A DNA stretch of 5,320 nt from Deltaproteobacteria bacterium UBA6967. GTDB taxonomy: Bacteria; SAR324; NAC60-12. Of the stretch, positions 1-5,320 are shown one piece after another (positions within the stretch are counted from its first letter, which is position 1; every line of letters begins with the position of its first letter). The stretch covers positions 10,728 to 16,047 of the forward strand of contig DJYX01000279.1 in the NCBI GenBank assembly GCA_002450295.1, given 5' to 3'. The notes beneath the pieces are model-generated. The model was given only the letters and a program-made list of their open reading frames with translations. It made no database searches and was not told the DNA's origin. Both the position numbers and the translations under genes were made by a program.

Positions 1-659
1 GTAAAGAAAACTACAAATCCCAGGGGTTGTGTGAAAACACCCCACTTGGGAATCAGACCGAACCAGTGTTCTCCCTGCCCTTCAACGATGGCGCTGACCT
101 GCGTAGAACCGTAGACCATGAATAGTCCCATCAGCGAAAGCCCAAGGAAGACCTCGTAGGAGATCATTTGGGCTGAAGCTCGCGTTCCACCAAAGAGTGC
201 AAACTTGCTGTTGGAAGATGCTCCTGCCAGCACAGCGCCGTAGACACCCAAGGATGTGATTGCAAATATGAAGAGTAGCCCGGGCTGTACGTCAGTGACC
301 TGAAACTTGAAGTCACCAATTGGGCCAGCGATTGGGATGATGGCAAAGACCGCCACTGCTGACATAAAGCTGAAGAAGGGCGCGATTGTGTAGAGGAATT
401 TATCAGCACCCTTAGGAATCAGATCTTCTTTGAAAATTGACTTCAGTGCATCAGCAGCAATATGCAGTAGGCCTCGCCCTCGGTATGATCCAATGTTTGC
501 ACGGTTGGGACCGATTCGATCCTGAACGGCAGCACTCCACTTGCGTTCCATCAGGGTCATGAATGTACCCAAGGGCATGGCAAAGAGCAGCAGTATGAAA
601 AGGATTTTCAACACATCCTGCACAAACGGCAGGGCTAGAAATTCTAGAACAAGTTGCAT
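1..659 (-). CDS. nuoH: NADH-quinone oxidoreductase subunit H (NuoH), 3' end cut by window edge
   Basis: Membrane subunit of respiratory complex I. In the known structures NuoH helps form the quinone chamber with NuoB and NuoD and links it to the proton-pumping arm in the inner membrane. I translated the minus strand from ATG at 659-657; it stays open for 219 codons to the window edge, against a usual 320-350 residues, so about one third is missing. Visible family features: a hydrophobic first helix (about residues 17-33), then MERKWSAAVQDRIGPNR at 38-53 (the conserved ER-K/Q-R-GPNR loop), ADALKSIFKEDLIP at 69-82, transmembrane stretches near 92-112 and 126-146, and the conserved GGTRASAQMISYEV loop at 157-170. 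The gene starts 15 bases after the nuoD stop with only a weak Shine-Dalgarno (TGGA), so coupling to nuoD is likely. In E. coli-type operons nuoEFG would come before it; here nuoD does. Family assignment is secure. Confidence 0.96.
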   Translation of the reverse strand, partial: MQLVLEFLALPFVQDVLKILFILLLFAMPLGTFMTLMERKWSAAVQDRIGPNRANIGSYRGRGLLHIAADALKSIFKEDLIPKGADKFLYTIAPFFSFMSAVAVFAIIPIAGPIGDFKFQVTDVQPGLLFIFAITSLGVYGAVLAGASSNSKFALFGGTRASAQMISYEVFLGLSLMGLFMVYGSTQVSAIVEGQGEHWFGLIPKWGVFTQPLGFVVFF

Positions 660-674
660 GGTTTTCCAGTTGAC

Positions 675-1934
675 TCAGCGGTCAAGTTCTCCACCGATCA
701 TGTTGATGGAACCAAAAATTGCGATGATGTCTGCGACGTAGTGTCCGAGGGCCAGCTCGGGCATGGCTTGAACATAGTTGAAACAGGGTGGACGGACACG
801 ACATTTTACTGGATCACCAGAACCATCAGAGACGAGATAGAAGCCTACTTCTCCATTACCCCCTTCGATTGGTTGGTAAACTTCTCCGGCCGGTGGATGG
901 TGACCTTCCATCACCATCTTGAAGTGATCGATCAATCCCTCAATGCTACCATAAACTTCTTTCTTGTCCGGATAGCCCAAGTACCGTTCGCGTGTTATTA
1001 CTGGTCCGTAAGGGATCTTATCGATAGCTTGTTCGATGATCGATATACTTTGCCGCATCTCTTCCATCCGGACCAGGAAGCGGTCATAGGAATCACCGAC
1101 TTCTCCAATGGGAATTTCGAAATCCAGTTCATCGTAGACAAGGTGTGGATCTGCCCGACGGATGTCGTAGGGTACGCCGCAGGCACGCAGCAACGGACCC
1201 GTGAAGCCGTAGGAAATTGCTTTCTCTTTGGAGAGGACCCCAATGTTCTTCATGCGGTCGATGAAGATCTTGTTGCGAGTGATGAGTTGATCTCCCTCTT
1301 CAATCACCTCTCTAACTTTTTCGAGCCGGACTTCCACTTCCTTTAAAAAGCCATCTGGGAAATCGGTACTGTTGCCACCAAAGCGAGTCCAGTTGATAGT
1401 AACTCTCCCACCAGTGACCTGTTCCAGTAGTTCGTAGAGATATTCCCGTGCTTTGATGAACCAGAGGAAGAAGGTGAATCCACCGACTTCCATTGCGCAG
1501 GCGGCAAGACAGGTGAGATGATCGGTGATTCTGGAAATTTCGCCCATGATCACCCTGGCAAACTGGGCTCTCCTTGGAATTTCAGCACCAAATAACTTCT
1601 CAACAGCCATTGAGTAGCCGATGTTGTTGAGCACCGGTGAAACATAATTGAGGCGATCTGTGTAAGGAATGACCTGAATCCACTTGGAATTCTCAGACTC
1701 TTTCTCAAAGCCTCGATGCAGGTAGCCGATTTCTGGCACCATTCCAACGATCTGCTCACCGTCCAAGTAGGTAGTTAGACGCACGATGCCGTGCATTGCC
1801 GGATGAGCCGGACCGATTTCGATGCGCATGATCGAGGTGTCTGAGTCTTCGGGTGGAGCTGGAATAATGGCTCCAGGCAGGTGAACCGGCTTCAGTTCTT
1901 CTGCAGAGATCGTGGTTAGCTCACTGGCGTTCAC
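675..1934 (-). CDS. nuoD: NADH-quinone oxidoreductase subunit D (NuoD, 49 kDa subunit)
   Basis: Peripheral-arm subunit of complex I that, with NuoB, forms the quinone-reduction site; it descends from the large subunit of [NiFe] hydrogenases. The 419-residue product is of normal length. The quinone-site histidine is H48 in GPAHPAMHG (41-49), and the quinone-site tyrosine is Y97 in YTDRLNY (91-97); both align by motif with His38 and Tyr87 of Thermus Nqo4. The 49-kDa signature LHRGFEK is at 72-78. Other conserved blocks are EISRITDHL (132-140), GHHPPAGEVY (344-353), a VSDGSG block (368-373), and the family-typical end GELDR. The first 35 or so residues are a loose, proline-rich leader. The start is GTG, chosen because it sits 5 bases after a strong GGGAGG and overlaps the nuoC stop as GTGA. 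It is a separate gene, not the nuoCD fusion of E. coli. Upstream is nuoC, downstream nuoH. The hydrogenase metal-binding cysteines are absent, as expected for complex I. Confidence 0.98.
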   Translation of the reverse strand: MNASELTTISAEELKPVHLPGAIIPAPPEDSDTSIMRIEIGPAHPAMHGIVRLTTYLDGEQIVGMVPEIGYLHRGFEKESENSKWIQVIPYTDRLNYVSPVLNNIGYSMAVEKLFGAEIPRRAQFARVIMGEISRITDHLTCLAACAMEVGGFTFFLWFIKAREYLYELLEQVTGGRVTINWTRFGGNSTDFPDGFLKEVEVRLEKVREVIEEGDQLITRNKIFIDRMKNIGVLSKEKAISYGFTGPLLRACGVPYDIRRADPHLVYDELDFEIPIGEVGDSYDRFLVRMEEMRQSISIIEQAIDKIPYGPVITRERYLGYPDKKEVYGSIEGLIDHFKMVMEGHHPPAGEVYQPIEGGNGEVGFYLVSDGSGDPVKCRVRPPCFNYVQAMPELALGHYVADIIAIFGSINMIGGELDR

Positions 1935-2515
1935 TCAAACCTCCCATAGTGGTAACGCTCCTCGACATCATTGAGTTCGAGCAGGGGTTGCTGCTTGTCC
2001 ATAGGATAGTCTTTGCGCAAGGGATGTCCCTGGAACTGTTCGTACATTAAGATGCGGGTTAGATTTGGGTGTCCCTCAAAGTGAATGCCGTACATGTCGT
2101 AGCATTCTCGTTCATACCAGTTGACTGCATCCCAGAGAGTATGAATTGAAGGAATCTGGCAGTCGTCTTCAGGTACAGGACACTTCAGGCGAATTCTGCG
2201 GTCCTTGCTGAGCGAGCGTAGATGGTAGACGACTTCAAAGCGCTCGGTTTGCTGTAGATCGGTTTCAACCATCAAATAATCAACGGCGGTTAGATCAACC
2301 ATCATCTCAAATTGGCAATCTGGATGATCTCGTAGTAGTCGGCAGATTGGCTGGATGAACTCGCGTTTTAATGCGATGGTCTCGTCGCCGCGATGCCGAT
2401 GGGTACTCAAAATCGCTGCAGGATATTCCTGTTGAACCAGGTGGATGACCACACTGGTTTCAATGGGTTCCGAGGCCGCAATACTCTCTATGTTTTCTGA
2501 ACTTTCTTCAGCCAT
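1931..2515 (-). CDS. nuoC: NADH-quinone oxidoreductase subunit C (NuoC, 30 kDa subunit)
   Basis: Peripheral-arm complex I subunit without cofactors; it packs against NuoD and helps hold the connecting module together. With the ATG at 2515-2513 the protein has 194 residues, in the normal range for a stand-alone NuoC. The 30-kDa signature is clear: ERECYDMYGIHFEGHPNLTRI starts at residue 135, followed by GHPLRKDYP at 163-171. The middle of the fold shows MMVDLTAVDYL at 71-81 and FEVVYHLRSL at 93-102. The first 20 residues are acidic and look disordered. The same frame stays open a further 98 codons upstream to an ATG at 2809-2807, but that stretch lies inside nuoB, has basic low-complexity composition and no NuoC similarity. 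The internal ATG, placed 7 bases after the nuoB stop behind AAGGGG, is therefore preferred. Its stop overlaps the nuoD start. Confidence 0.96.
   Translation of the reverse strand: MAEESSENIESIAASEPIETSVVIHLVQQEYPAAILSTHRHRGDETIALKREFIQPICRLLRDHPDCQFEMMVDLTAVDYLMVETDLQQTERFEVVYHLRSLSKDRRIRLKCPVPEDDCQIPSIHTLWDAVNWYERECYDMYGIHFEGHPNLTRILMYEQFQGHPLRKDYPMDKQQPLLELNDVEERYHYGRFE
1935..1945 (-). promoter_or_regulatory. Ribosome binding site that fixes the GTG start of nuoD
   Basis: On the minus strand GGGAGG (1945-1940) lies 5 bases before the GTG at 1934-1932. It is the strongest Shine-Dalgarno in the window and lies within the last codons of nuoC. The GTG overlaps the nuoC TGA stop by four bases (GTGA), an arrangement known to allow ribosomes ending nuoC to restart on nuoD. 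This makes the GTG a better choice than any downstream ATG. Confidence 0.85.
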
Positions 2516-2524
2516 AGCCCCTTC
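2516..2524 (-). promoter_or_regulatory. Ribosome binding site that decides the nuoC start
   Basis: GAAGGGG on the minus strand (2524-2518) overlaps the nuoB stop TGA (2525-2523) and precedes the ATG at 2515-2513 by a short gap. It supports the internal start of nuoC over the longer reading frame that begins at 2809, and it implies that termination of nuoB and initiation of nuoC are linked. Confidence 0.75.
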
Positions 2525-3224
2525 AGCCTGTTTTGAGATTGTCCTTGTCACGGCGGCCTTTCGGCGTATCGTAGCCCATTGTGGAGTTGGTGTTGATGTA
2601 GTCTTTGGAGTAGCTATAGCCCGGCTTTGTTGAGCGGTTACTCTTTGGATTCTGAACATTTTCAACCACTTCGTTTTCAGGGATTTCGAGGAAACGGCTG
2701 AGTTGAAGTTTCTTTTGGTCCATATGGCTGATCGCGGCGGAGTTGATACTGCCTTGAAGAGCGCTGGGCCCATCATTCTGGATGCGATTCTGTAGCTCCA
2801 TAAGCCCATCTAGCACGGCCTCAGGACGGGGAGGACAGCCAGCAATGTAAACGTCCACTGGGATCACCCGATCAATTCCCTGCAACACAGAGTAATTCTG
2901 GTAGAAGCCTCCAGAGGAAGCGCAGGCACCGAAAGCAATCACCCACTTTGGTTCAGCCATTTGGTCATAGACGTTGCGTAGGATGGGAGTCATCTTGTGA
3001 GTGACGGTGCCGACTACCCAGAGGACATCGGACTGGCGTGGTGAAAAACGAGGAATTTCTGCACCAAAGCGCGAAACGTCGTAGTGTGAACAGGAGGCGG
3101 ACATGTACTCCATTCCGCAGCAAGCTGTGACGAATGGATACTGAAATAGGGAAAACTTGCGTGCCCAGTTGACCACATTATCAAATTTAGTGGTCAGGAA
3201 ATCACCGTAGTGGGCAGATTCCAT
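2523..3224 (-). CDS. nuoB: NADH-quinone oxidoreductase subunit B (NuoB, PSST/20 kDa subunit)
   Basis: Complex I subunit that carries the terminal [4Fe-4S] cluster N2, which passes electrons to quinone at the interface with NuoD. The protein has 233 residues. The four N2 ligands are visible: tandem C35-C36 (VTACCGMEY), C101 (FGACASSGG) and C130 in AGCPPRPEA. Other family blocks are [15 protein letters not shown] near residues 17-31, [16 protein letters not shown] (51-66), GTVTHKM (72-78) and [16 protein letters not shown] (91-106). The core ends near residue 155. The last 75-80 residues form a polar tail rich in N, S, K and D with no motif I recognise; tails here vary among NuoB proteins (E. 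coli also has a different one). The ATG at 3224-3222 follows AAGGA (3233-3229) by 4 bases. It begins 24 bases after nuoA and ends 7 bases before nuoC. Confidence 0.98.
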   Translation of the reverse strand: MESAHYGDFLTTKFDNVVNWARKFSLFQYPFVTACCGMEYMSASCSHYDVSRFGAEIPRFSPRQSDVLWVVGTVTHKMTPILRNVYDQMAEPKWVIAFGACASSGGFYQNYSVLQGIDRVIPVDVYIAGCPPRPEAVLDGLMELQNRIQNDGPSALQGSINSAAISHMDQKKLQLSRFLEIPENEVVENVQNPKSNRSTKPGYSYSKDYINTNSTMGYDTPKGRRDKDNLKTG

Positions 3225-3248
3225 AGGTTCCTTGAACTGAGTGGTGGA

Positions 3249-3602
3249 TCATTCCCATTCCAATGCGCCCTTTTTCCAGTCGTAGACCAAACCAAGGACG
3301 AGTACACCGATGAAGAATAGCGCTGCGATCAGGCCGGGCCAGTGCAACTCGCGAATTTGTACTGCCCAGGGATAGAGAAAGACAACTTCGACATCAAACA
3401 CGAGAAAAACCAGGGCTGTCATGAAGAATTTGACATCGTAGCGCTGCCCTTCTGTGCCTTGAGTCAGGAATCCAGACTCAAAAGGAGTTTGCTTGGTCTC
3501 GGTGCTCAACTTGGGTCCAAACAGGATACTGATGGCAGTGAAGACTCCGGCTAACCCGATGCCAACCAAGATCATGATCAAAATGGGAAGGTACTCGCGC
3601 AT
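3249..3602 (-). CDS. nuoA: NADH-quinone oxidoreductase subunit A (NuoA)
   Basis: Small membrane subunit of complex I, next to NuoH near the quinone chamber. With the start at ATG 3602-3600 it has 117 residues, a normal size. Three transmembrane helices are evident: about residues 5-28, 60-78 and 90-107. The loop after helix 1 carries the conserved TPFESG (39-44), and helix 2 holds YDVKFF (55-60) and the conserved acidic FDVE (69-72) followed by LYPW (76-79). A TTG at 3620-3618 could extend the frame by six residues, but the ATG is preferred because GGAG (3611-3608) sits 5 bases ahead of it and the protein then begins directly before helix 1. It is the first gene of the nuo run, with its own promoter upstream at 3645-3673, and nuoB follows after 24 bases. 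Confidence 0.97.
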   Translation of the reverse strand: MREYLPILIMILVGIGLAGVFTAISILFGPKLSTETKQTPFESGFLTQGTEGQRYDVKFFMTALVFLVFDVEVVFLYPWAVQIRELHWPGLIAALFFIGVLVLGLVYDWKKGALEWE

Positions 3603-3611
3603 GCAAACTCC
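3603..3611 (-). promoter_or_regulatory. Ribosome binding site that selects the ATG start of nuoA
   Basis: GGAG on the minus strand (3611-3608) is separated by 5 bases from the ATG at 3602-3600. It lies downstream of the alternative TTG at 3620-3618, so it can only serve the ATG. Confidence 0.75.
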
Positions 3612-3644
3612 AGCAGGCAAAACAAATCGAATAAAATCAGTGGC

Positions 3645-3673
3645 AGTATTCCACCCGGCCTGCCCTTTGTCAA
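3645..3673 (-). promoter_or_regulatory. Sigma-70-type promoter of the nuo operon
   Basis: Reading the minus strand, a perfect -35 TTGACA (3673-3668) is followed by exactly 17 bases and then AATACT (3650-3645). AATACT matches the TATAAT consensus at 4 of 6 positions, including the important A2 and T6. The spacer ends in TGG, which gives an extended -10 (TGn). Transcription would start near 3638, leaving a leader of about 36 bases before nuoA that contains its ribosome site. The placement in the only intergenic gap of useful size supports the call. Activity is inferred, not shown. Confidence 0.75.
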
Positions 3674-3685
3674 ATCAAAGCAAAC

Positions 3686-3718
3686 GGCTCAAACTGGGCT
3701 TTAACGAACCGTTGAGCC
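3686..3718 (-). terminator. Possible weak terminator hairpin at the end of metG
   Basis: In the minus-strand transcript GGCTCAA (3718-3712) can pair with TTGAGCC (3692-3686), a 7-bp perfect stem. The 19-base interval includes the metG stop TAA (3703-3701) and could form a small inner AACG/CGTT hairpin. The sequence after the stem is T-rich but broken (GTTTGCTTTGATTTG), not a clean T-run, and the loop is long. It may stop some transcripts leaving metG, but efficiency is doubtful. Confidence 0.35.
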
Positions 3719-5320
3719 AGGCACAACACTTTCTGGAATTTTTACCAATTCAAAGCCCTTTTCCGATTCGGCAAAAAGAATCATCCCTTCTGAAAGCACT
3801 CCTCTCAGCTTGGTTGGACGCAAGTTGCTGACCACGATAACACGCTGTCCGATCAAGTCAGCAGGAGAGAACCTCGGAGCCACCCCAGAAACAATAGAGC
3901 GCAAGCGCCCTTCTCCCAGATCAACTTGTGAGTGCAGTAGCTTGTCTGATCCGGCGACAAGGGTGCAATCTCGAATCAGGCCAACCTTCAACTCAACTTT
4001 GTTGAATTCATCGATATTCAATGGAGTAGCTTCATATTCAGGAGCAGAATCTTCTTTGGGGGTTGGTGCTTCCTGTTGTGCTTTGGGTACCTGGATTTTA
4101 GGGAAGAGGGGTTCAGGCTTGGGGAGCGCTGTGCCGCTTTGCAATAATCCTGGCTGAAGCTCTGTCAGTTGAGGAGGACTTTCTAACCCAAGGGTTGTTG
4201 AGGCAAGCTTCATTTTTTCAGGCATTACCGGAGCAAGTAGGCCAATCAAGATGCGTGTGGCATCAAGGGCTGTGTAGAGCACGGCACCCAGACGCTCGCG
4301 TTGATCTGGTTGCTTGGCCAACTGCCATGGAGCTTGCTGCTGGAGATATCCATTGACTTGACTAGCCATCCAAGCGATGTGTTCGAGCGCCTTGTGTAGA
4401 TAGAACTGACGGATAAATTCTTGTACTTGCTCCACTCCTTTTTGAAACTGTGCTCGGAGTTCTGTCTCTGCATCGGTCAATGCACCGCACTCAGGAACCA
4501 ACTCGCTAAAGTTCTGGCGACTCAGGTTGACACTTCGGCTAAGTAGGTTGCCAAAGTTATTCGCGAGATCGCCATTGTAGCGAGTGATGGCTAGTTCCTC
4601 AGTGAAGTTTGCGTCTTCACCAAAACTCATGTCCCGTACGAGGAAGTAGCGCAGTCCATCCACTCCTAGCTTTTCTTTCATCGCCAGAGGATCGACCACA
4701 TTTCCAAGGGTTTTGCTCATCTTGGATCCGCTGCTTACCCAGTGACCGTGCACGACCAATCTTGCGAAGGGTGTCATGCCAGCTGCCTTGAGCATGCAGG
4801 GCCAATAAACGGCATGGGTCTTCAGAATGTCTTTGCCAATGATATGGTGACAGACAGGCCAGTAGCGTTGGAACAACTCACCATCTGGACATTCGAGCGC
4901 AGAAGCGTAGTTCAGTAATGCATCAAACCAGACATAGGTCACAAAATCGCTGTCAAAAGGCAGTTCGATTCCCCAGGTCAGGCGTGATTTTGGACGTGAG
5001 ATGCATAGGTCCTGCAGTGGATTTTCCAAAAATCGTAAGACTTCATTGCGATATCGTCCTGGATAGATCCAGTCAGGTTGATCCTTCAGCATTTGGACAA
5101 GCCAGTCTTGGTAAGCGCTCATCCGGAAGAAGTAATTGCGCTCCTGGCGAAACTCAGGGACTTTTTGGTGAGTTGGACATTGCCCTTCGACGAGCTCACT
5201 TTCGTTGAGAAATTCTTCACAACCCACACAATAGTGGCCTTCGTATTCTTTTAGAAAAATTTCGCCGTTGTCATAAATTTGCTGCAGAATCTGTTGAACA
5301 GTTTTCTTGTGGCGTTCTTC
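3701..5320 (-). CDS. metG: Methionyl-tRNA synthetase (MetRS), 5' end cut by window edge
   Basis: Class I aminoacyl-tRNA synthetase that charges tRNA-Met with methionine in the cytoplasm. The frame is open from the window edge (base 5320) to TAA at 3703-3701, giving 539 residues; by comparison with Thermus MetRS about 100 N-terminal residues, including the HIGH motif, lie outside. Counting from the edge: a zinc knuckle C31-x2-C34 with C48-P-T-H51; NYFFRMSAYQDWL from 62; FVTYVWFDALLNY (126-138) in the catalytic core; GKDILK (162-167); the KMSKS loop as KMSKT (200-204, bases 4723-4709); anticodon-binding helices with APW at 330-332; a P/E/A/K-rich linker at about 395-435; then a Trbp111-like OB-fold tRNA-binding domain (436-539) with VSGVA and SNLRPTKLRG. 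Fusion to Trbp111 is common in bacterial MetRS. A GTG inside the frame at 5227-5225 is not the start, since conserved sequence continues upstream. The nuo operon follows 98 bases later on the same strand. Confidence 0.98.
   Translation of the reverse strand, partial: EERHKKTVQQILQQIYDNGEIFLKEYEGHYCVGCEEFLNESELVEGQCPTHQKVPEFRQERNYFFRMSAYQDWLVQMLKDQPDWIYPGRYRNEVLRFLENPLQDLCISRPKSRLTWGIELPFDSDFVTYVWFDALLNYASALECPDGELFQRYWPVCHHIIGKDILKTHAVYWPCMLKAAGMTPFARLVVHGHWVSSGSKMSKTLGNVVDPLAMKEKLGVDGLRYFLVRDMSFGEDANFTEELAITRYNGDLANNFGNLLSRSVNLSRQNFSELVPECGALTDAETELRAQFQKGVEQVQEFIRQFYLHKALEHIAWMASQVNGYLQQQAPWQLAKQPDQRERLGAVLYTALDATRILIGLLAPVMPEKMKLASTTLGLESPPQLTELQPGLLQSGTALPKPEPLFPKIQVPKAQQEAPTPKEDSAPEYEATPLNIDEFNKVELKVGLIRDCTLVAGSDKLLHSQVDLGEGRLRSIVSGVAPRFSPADLIGQRVIVVSNLRPTKLRGVLSEGMILFAESEKGFELVKIPESVVPGSTVR

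Noticed and set aside
654..1346. A 230-codon open frame on the plus strand opposite nuoD.
   Set aside because: It lies wholly antisense to strongly conserved NuoD sequence apart from the first bases, its translation shows no recognisable family, and its length is explained by codon bias of nuoD.
2516..2809. A 98-residue N-terminal extension of NuoC.
   Set aside because: It overlaps conserved nuoB, is basic and low in complexity, and the ATG at 2515 has its own ribosome site and gives a normal-length NuoC.
3603..3620. A TTG start adding six residues to NuoA.
   Set aside because: The Shine-Dalgarno lies downstream of this TTG and is correctly spaced for the ATG at 3602.
3665..3678. An FNR-like site near the nuo promoter.
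   Set aside because: Only one half-site (ATCAA, 3674-3678) fits; the other half does not match at the required spacing.
3493..3831. A plus-strand open frame across the nuoA-metG junction, and another at 3810-4157.
   Set aside because: Both are antisense to nuoA or metG coding sequence, with no recognisable protein features or ribosome site.
4918..5208. A plus-strand open frame within metG.
   Set aside because: It is opposite highly conserved MetRS catalytic-core sequence and its translation is not recognisable.
5225..5227. A GTG that could start a 508-residue MetRS.
   Set aside because: The frame continues open to the window edge with MetRS-like residues, including the first zinc-binding cysteine at 5230-5228, so the true start is outside.
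1..5320. An undescribed mobile, defence or CRISPR-type system.
   Set aside because: Every base outside the 98-base metG-nuoA gap and very short spacers belongs to recognised housekeeping genes; no direct-repeat array, transposase or integrase is seen.

Overview
The window carries one uninterrupted set of six housekeeping genes, all read from the minus strand. In transcription order (right to left) they are metG (5' end cut by the right edge), nuoA, nuoB, nuoC, nuoD and nuoH (3' end cut by the left edge). I see no mobile element, CRISPR array, RNA gene, integrase, toxin-antitoxin pair or defence gene. I do not see an undescribed system here; the points of interest are in gene order, the metG-nuoA junction and small sequence variants.

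Right part (3701-5320): most of a bacterial methionyl-tRNA synthetase of the Thermus-like zinc-knuckle type, with KMSKS loop, anticodon-binding helices and a fused C-terminal tRNA-binding (Trbp111-like) domain. Junction (3603-3700): 98 bases holding a weak terminator-like hairpin at the metG stop and a convincing sigma-70-type promoter (TTGACA, 17-base spacer, TGn-extended -10) pointing into nuoA. Left part (1-3602): tightly packed respiratory complex I genes. Spacings are 24 bases (A-B), 7 bases (B-C), a 4-base GTGA overlap (C-D) and 15 bases (D-H), so they are almost certainly one transcript with translational coupling.

Together NuoB, NuoC and NuoD form the quinone-side connecting module (cluster N2 and the quinone pocket), while NuoA and NuoH are the membrane subunits next to that pocket. 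The NADH-dehydrogenase subunit genes nuoE, nuoF and nuoG, which lie between nuoD and nuoH in the E. coli-type operon, are not there. The layout is therefore of the A-B-C-D-H type known from organisms that have an 11-subunit complex or encode EFG elsewhere.

Organism: a Gram-negative-type bacterium with roughly 50% GC, compact gene spacing and separate nuoC and nuoD genes (not the fused nuoCD of E. coli). The Thermus-like MetRS and the deltaproteobacteria-like NuoD suggest a deltaproteobacterial or related, possibly marine, lineage (SAR324 would fit). This placement is an impression from sequence character, not a search result.
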